From the NCBI RefSeq assembly GCF_008831285.2, contig NW_022204649.1:1-26223 (forward strand): 26,223 nt of DNA. Direction: 5' to 3'. Origin of the DNA: Nymphaea colorata (taxonomy: Eukaryota; Streptophyta; Magnoliopsida; Nymphaeales; Nymphaeaceae). Below the pieces are notes generated by a model. That model ran no database searches and was not told where the DNA came from. It saw nothing but the letters and a program-made list of their open reading frames with translations. This document shows positions 18,974 to 26,223 of the stretch, piece by piece. Positions within the stretch are counted from its first letter, which is position 1; every line of letters starts with the position of its first letter. A program made the position numbers and the translations under genes.

Positions 18974-21190
18974 TTATCTGACTCCTTTTAGTATGAAGCT
19001 TTACATACTGCTGCTTATGTGATTAACTTGTCTCTACATGTTTCTTTGGATGGTGATGTTCCTAACAGAGTTTGGTATGGAAAGGATGTATCCTATGAGC
19101 ACTTATGTGTATTTGGATGTGGGCATTTGTGCATATACCAAAGGATGAGAGGTCGAAGTTGGAATCAAAAAGCAGGCAGTGCGTGTTTTTGGGTTATGGC
19201 CATGATGAATTTGGTTACAGATTGTATGATCCAGTTGAAAAGAAGATTGTCAGAAGCAGGGATGTTGTATTTGCTGAAGATTAGAATATTGAGGATATTC
19301 AGAAAGCAGTAAAGTATTCTTCTCATAGCAGCTATTTGCTAGTTGATGTGGACCCTATTCCCTTGCAGAACAAGAGCAGTGCCAGATGATGCTGTTGGGC
19401 AGATACATGATAGAGAATGACGAGTAGACATGCCATATATTCCTAATTCAGATGACAAAGATGATGATCATAATCTGGAGGGTTCTTCCTCAAATGTAGA
19501 TCAGTAGCAGAGATCCACGAGGGAGCGACGTCCCTCAACTAGATATCCCGCACATGACTATATTTTGTTGACTAATAGTGGTGAGCCTGAATGCTATGAA
19601 GAAGCTATGCATGATGTGCACAAGGAAAAGTGGATGGAAGCTATGAAAAATGAGATGCAGTCACTTTACGACAACCACACCTTCGAGCTTGTGGAGTTGC
19701 CCCAAGACAAGAGGGCATTGAGAAACAAATGGGTTTTTAGAGTGAAGCATGATGAAACTCTTTAAACCCAAAATACAAAGCTAGGTTGGTTGTGAAGAGG
19801 TTCAATCAGAGGAAAGGAGTTGACTTTGACGAGATATTCTCACCGGTGGTCAAGATGTCATCTATCAAAGTTGTTCTTAGTTTGGCAACTAGTCTTGATT
19901 TGGAGATCGAGCAGATGGATGTGAAGAGAGCTTTTCTTCATGGTGATCTTGATGAGGAAATTTACATGATGCAACCAGAAGGTTTTCTTGTAAAAGGTAA
20001 AGAAAACCATGTTTGCAGATTAAAGAAAGCTTGTATGGTCTGAAGCAGACACCTAGGCAGTGGTACAAGAAGTTCGAGTCATTTATGGGGGAGTATGGCT
20101 ACACCAAGACTACTTCACATCACTGCGTCTTTGTGAAGAAATTCTCAGGTAATGATTTTGTCATTTTGTTGATGACATGCTTATTGTTGGCAATAATATC
20201 TCGAGAATTTCAAGCTTGAAAAAGGAGTTGAGCAAGTCTTTTGCTATGAAAGACTTGGGACCTGCTAGTCAGATTTTGGGTATAAAGATCACGCGAGATA
20301 GGACGTCGAAGAAGCTATGGCTATCTTAGGAGAAGTACATTGAAAAAGTACTTCAAAGATTTCACATAGACAAGGCAAAGCCTGTTAGCACCCCTCTTGC
20401 AGCGCATTTCAAGTTGAGCAACAAGCAGAGTCCAAGGACAGATTCAAAAAAGGAATATATGGAGAAGATTCCCCATGCCTCAGTCACAGGTAGTCTGATA
20501 TATGCTATGGTATGTACTAGAACTGATATTGCTTATTCAGTTGGAGTTGTTAGTCGGTTTGTCTCAAATCTAGGAAAGAAACACTGGAAGCAGTTAAATG
20601 GATTTTGAGATACCTTCGTGAACTAGCAGTTTTTCACTTTGTTTTGGAGCAGAAAAATCTATTCTTGTTGGCTACACAGATTCAGACATGGCATGAGACA
20701 TTGACAGGAGAAGATCTATATCTGGTTTTTTATTGACATATGCAGGTGGTGCAGTTTCTTGGCAATCCAGACTTTAGAAATGTGTAGCATTATCTACTAC
20801 TGAAGCAGAGTTTATTACCGCTACAGAGGCGAGCAAGGAGCTTCTATGGATGAAGAGGTTCATGCAGGAACTTCAGTTTAGTCAAGACGAGTATGTGCTT
20901 TACTGTGACAGTCAGAGTGCTATTCACCTTAGAAAGAATTCTACTTTTCATGCAAGGTCAAAGCATATAGACGTGAGGTATCATTGGATACGTGATGTTC
21001 TACAGTCGAAGCAGTTTGTTCTTGATAAGATCCATACAAATGATAATCCTGCAGATATGATGACAAAGTCTCTACCTAAAGAGAAACATGATATGTGTAG
21101 AGACTTAGTTGGGATGACTGCCTTTAAGGCAGTATATTAATTTGTTCTTTTTGCAGGAATGTTCCATCACTTGAGGCTGGAGGGGGAGCT
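18960..21190 (+). pseudogene. truncated copia pol remnant, unit 3 (integrase C-end, RT, RNase H)
   Basis: It has the same 5' truncation as unit 2. Private lesions include a 1-bp deletion near 19122 in the VFGC region, one near 19756 (GATGAAACTC), a nonsense TAG at 20327-20329 (CAG to TAG in the RT C-terminal part), and 1-bp deletions near 20587 and 20621. It shares with the other units the TAG ending the integrase frame, the broken YVDD box (about 20154-20167), the TGA in SDMA and the TAG before KCVAL. It shares with unit 2 the Thr-to-Arg change after MDVK. RNase H (20850-21140) remains readable at its C-terminal end. Confidence 0.9.
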
Positions 21191-21842
21191 TGTTGGGTCG
21201 GGTCCAGCCTCAAGTGGACCGATCCGGCCCGTCACTTAAGTGACGGGCGGAAGAAAAGGAGGGCACGCGATGTGCCCCCTCTCTCTCTCAATCCCTCTTA
21301 CGTCTCTCTCTTTCTCTCTCTAGGGTTTCGTTTTTAGGGAAAAGAGAGGTGTGCTCTCTTTTGTGCTCTTCTCTTCGTGGCTGCACAACAAGAGGAGAAA
21401 AGGAGGAGAAGAGAGGAGAGAATGAGAAGAAAAAAAGAAAGAGGAGAAAGGAAGAGAGGTTGCGAACACTTGGCTAGAGCAAATTCGATTCCAACGAGGA
21501 GCGGAACGCATCTCCTCCTAATTCACACTTTGGGCATTCAATCGGTGATATTTTTCCCTTGTTTTTCTCATCTAGCTTTGGTGAGATATTATTGTTGGAG
21601 GGTTGGCTTTGTGTAGCCCCTCGTGGGAAAACTTATCTCATTGATTATAGTGGATTGATTTTGGTCGTAGTGCCCCGTGGTTTTTACCCTCATTGTTTTG
21701 GAGGTTTTCCACGTAAAAATCTTCTCCGTGCATTTTGGTTGTTTGGTCGTTGTTTTGTTGCTTCTTGCATGATCGGTTTGGACTATACTTCGTTGTTGAT
21801 CCTTTTTAGTAGATTAGTGTTTATCCGCATTTTATCCCAACA
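21191..21842 (+). repeat. 3' LTR carried in unit 3
   Basis: A 652-bp LTR with intact TGTTGGG...CCCAACA ends, polypurine tract and 14-bp inverted repeat. It carries an excess of single-base deletions compared with the unit 2 LTR, for example GTGGACCGATCC for GTGGACCCGATCC, AGGAGCGGAAC for AGGAGGCGGAAC, and GTTGATCC for GTTGAATCC. This pattern looks partly like uncorrected sequencing error. Confidence 0.92.
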
Positions 21843-23890
21843 GGAGAAGAGTGTGGGGTTTTCAGCCCACTTGTTGAGCTATAAGACCAACTCATCATAT
21901 TTGCAATATAAGATGGTACTCTCAAGAAATGAGCAAATGCTTCTGCTTGACATTCTTCTTAGTCTTTCAAATCTGCTTCACGAACACAGATTTATTTCCA
22001 TATAGCTATACCCAATGATATGAAGTCCAAGACAGACGCTCCTCTTTGCATATCTCGGTACATGTTACCTTCCTTGAAGAATTGAAAATGGCTGATGTGT
22101 AGAATATGCACAAATCCACTATTCTGGTTGACACCAGAAGATCACAACGCGTGCGTCCTAATATATTGCACATCCAAGCAAACCGTTCATACTCTTCCTG
22201 ATAACGTGGACCTTCAAAAATACTCTCCCTCTCTATTCTGCTTTCTCTTATGTATCACACTTCGCCATAAGTTTGCAATTCCCCACTATTGGCTTTGCGA
22301 AACTTATTTTCCACATTTAATTTACACAAAAAACCTTATTTCCTTGTTGAAGAGAGCTCGATTCCTACAAGTCTGCTAAGATCTTCGCAAGAAATTTTGT
22401 TTTCAAATCCATAAAGGTTCTTCCAGAATGGGACAAGTGCTTCCATGTACAAGCCATCATCAACATGAACAAAAGAAATAAGAATGTGCATGAAAGGTCA
22501 ACATAGATGGATCGGTATTACTGCTGTTAAACCTTTTCTCGTGTGAAAGATTGTTGAAATGATCGAAACACACACTCGATGCTTCCTTAAGGCTATATGC
22601 TTATTCCATTGACGAACTGCTTAAAGAAACTTTGATTGTTTCATGAAAGCATCTCCAATGAGATACCATGATTAAATCTTCTCCACATGATAACATGTTA
22701 CGGGGAATCTCCTATCGCAATGAGCATCAGTGTTGTCAACAAATTCAAAGCAATCTCTGGATCTAAGAAGCTAACCATATCTTGTTATTCAAGACGATCA
22801 TTAGTTCTATTCTTTACTTAGCTTCGACCTGTACCGGTAGAATTTGGCGCAAGCAATCCTTGATTCAGCCTTTATTAATTTTACCTCACGACTAAGATGA
22901 CCATTTCACGACTTTAGCATAATTAAAGACAATGCATCACTCTTAATATTACGAATACACACATAAGCAAATTCATTTGCATGTCTCACCAATACATTAT
23001 GAAGCCGTGTCAGCTACCCAATATCCAATTGCACATTATAACATGCCATGTTACATATTTTTTTAGGCGATAATCGGGTGAATCCAAGTCTGACTGACAT
23101 ATGTTGAAATTAGCTAAATTAAATTAAACCACTTCTATCCGCCTAAAAGTTATGGAGTATGATCTAAGTTGTAAAATCGATTGGAATCAGATTGCGAACA
23201 TCACGGGTCTAGTAATTCAAAGCACCAATGTTGGGGTCTATAATTTTCTCCAAATCATATGATGGACGACAAATACTTATGGCCATATCTTACAACAATC
23301 CATATATTTTATTGAACTGTCTCTAATATCAATATAGCAACCCCGAATACTACCGGGTTGGTGCTCCTGATTTGCGAACCCACCTTTTAGTAAGTTCGGT
23401 TGCAGCCTTTAGAAGGATGAGAACCACAACAATTAATCACTCAACGAGCTTTTCTTATAAATAATTAAAGATTTCTCGATGTAGAAGTATCTTTCACAGT
23501 GTCACACATACTCATTTCTCAAATTTTCACAAGAACTGAAGTTTTTTTTTTTGACAAAATTTAAATCACTTCATTGTAAAAACTAACCACATACAGGTAA
23601 GGATCTTGGGCCACCATGTGAAACCTCGTTGTCTACTGGCGACCGACCAAGTCAAAACTGATTCAACCGGCAAAGGAGCTGTGCAAGACAAGACAAGACT
23701 AGTGAAATTCTTCACCACATAGTTATGGTGCGTTGCAGAAAAGAGTTTCTGTAGATCCTTCTGCCGTTCTACGAGGCTTGGGGTGTTGTGTTACAGAAGT
23801 AGCATATGATTGTTTCTTTTGTTTAGTGACGCAATGCCTCTCTGCATCATCTAGGTTTTGCCAAAAAGACCCCTCTCATCACTTTTTCTT
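21843..23890. other. flank between LTR and receptor leader, no recognised gene (unit 3)
   Basis: Third copy of the flank. From 21843 to about 22400 it has a cluster of short deletions absent from units 1 and 2 (for example CACATCCAAGC for CAACACTCCAAGC, and CACTTCGCC for CACTTATCGCC). From about 22900 on it matches unit 2 closely. No coding or RNA feature was recognised. Confidence 0.45.
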
Positions 23891-24957
23891 CCCGCCGTTT
23901 CCCCCCTTTCTCCCGCCGGCCGTCTGCTTTATTAAGGGAGATCCCGTTAGAAACAGGATGAGGAGCAGGATAAGCGTGCGTGTGGCCTGTGCAGCTCATC
24001 TCCTGCTGTAGCATAGCTCTTCTCCGCCGTCGTCCCCTCATCTTTATCTTTCGTCTCTACATCTTCGTGGGTCGCCGCCGCGTGAGTCTCTTTCTCTCTC
24101 GTTTTCCTGCTTCTTTCCTTTTACCCCTTTGATTGTACATCTGGATTCAGGGTTTTTTTTATTCAAGGATTTTAATTTGGACACATGATTTGATTATTGC
24201 GCTACACCTTGGAATATCTATTTCACCGATCTGAATCTGTACTGCATAAATTTTTTAGTTCCTGGGTCATCTTAAATTTCTAACTGAGCCCAGATGCGTG
24301 AAATGGTTTGATCCTTGAGAGCACTTACAAATGGTTTGCAAATCTGTAAGTTCATAAAGTACAACGTTGGAGGATAAGGCAGGAGTGTATTTGTTGTCAA
24401 AATGTAGCCTTAGACTCATCACGAATTTGCTGCTCTGGTCTCAAGTACTGCTGTTTTTCGAGTAGTCGGGCATAATTTTTTAAAATTAGCTGTTAGAGTA
24501 ACTTCATACTTGAAGTAGATGTGAACTCTGCAATAATAATTTCATTTATATTGAAAAAGAAAATGGATCGCAGTACCTTTTTTTCAATAAAAAAATGCGC
24601 CCCCGGCTATATGCTTTGTGGACTTAAACATGTCGAAAGTTATTAAAGATTCCGAACGCCAATGTGCCTTGAGTCGCGTTTAGCTCATGCTCAACTTGAA
24701 CTTGAATTAATTAATGAACTTGAGGTCATGATACTTTCAAGTCTGGCTCAACTGAAGTCTGCTGTGCTCAATCAGGGTTGAATTTAAAAAGCTTTTAGTT
24801 TATTTTAGAATTTCTTTCTCACCAACAACCTTATGGATCTTCAAATAGATGTCTTCAAAATTTTAAATAATGTTGAGGACATCAGTAGCATCATATTTCA
24901 TTTTGAACTGTGTGATTGGCATACTAAACACTGTTTAATTTGCAATTTGGGCAACAG
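23891..24957 (+). promoter_or_regulatory. putative promoter, leader exon and leader intron of receptor copy 3
   Basis: The leader exon ends before the donor GTGAGT at 24082. The intron 24082-24957 ends in CAACAG, with the branch-like ATACTAAAC at 24921-24929, and is followed by the CACGTG G-box. As this copy has the only undamaged ectodomain frame, this is the promoter most likely to matter. Confidence 0.42.
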
Positions 24958-25036
24958 AACCACGTGAACTTGCTTGGTCTCCCTTCCCCTCCTAACTGGT
25001 GCTATCAGCTTCCCCGTTCTGATCGTTAGCTCTATC

Positions 25037-26223
<1,187 letters not shown>

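Noticed and set aside
13850-21842. Units 2 and 3 as independent copia insertions or solo LTRs
   Set aside because: They have no 5' LTR or primer site, they start at the same internal base, and they share the same flank and the same lesions. Segmental duplication explains all of this.

Overview
This window is nuclear DNA from a flowering plant. The evidence is a Ty1/copia LTR retrotransposon whose primer-binding site matches initiator tRNA-Met, and an intron-containing gene for an LRK10-like (rust-resistance-kinase type) receptor-like kinase with a GUB_WAK cysteine-rich ectodomain. The sequence alone does not identify the species.

Layout. Positions 1-1848 are single-copy flank: a partial minus-strand open frame at the left edge and an AT-rich stretch with a cluster of near-palindromic AAAACC/GGTTTT motifs. 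A full-length copia element of the Tork/Tnt1 type lies at 1849-7194, with LTRs of 655 and 648 bp, the terminal pair TGTTGGG/CCCAACA and a perfect 5-bp target duplication GGAGG. Its gag-pol frame is heavily broken. About 3.2 kb of flank and leader follows, holding an inferred first non-coding exon and an ~870-nt leader intron, then the receptor kinase gene (10379-11616).

The main event is a head-to-tail triplication. A unit of ~7.3 kb runs from inside the copia integrase region, through the 3' LTR, flank, leader and receptor gene, and stops inside the kinase glycine-rich loop. There it joins straight back to the copia integrase sequence. Units start at about 4311, 11621 and 18964. Both visible junctions (about 11611-11621 and 18954-18964) are identical, so one chimeric breakpoint was made once and then amplified. 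Units 2 and 3 share many changes that unit 1 lacks, so they are the younger pair.

Consequences. Receptor copies 1 and 2 are cut off after the glycine-rich loop by a stop at the junction, and each also has frameshifts, so both are pseudogenes. Copy 3 has an undamaged ectodomain exon but runs off the window in exon 3. In a simple tandem array the last copy should keep the original 3' end, so an intact kinase may lie just to the right, although a further truncated copy is equally possible from what is visible. A (CT)n(AT)n microsatellite in intron 1 has grown from about 12 to 15 to 54 AT units across the copies. Each copia 3' LTR lies upstream of, and in the same orientation as, the next receptor copy. 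Many differences between copies are single-base indels, so some frame breaks may be sequencing or assembly error. I saw no CRISPR array, tRNA, rRNA or prokaryotic-type operon. The notable structure here is the chimeric tandem array rather than a new protein system.
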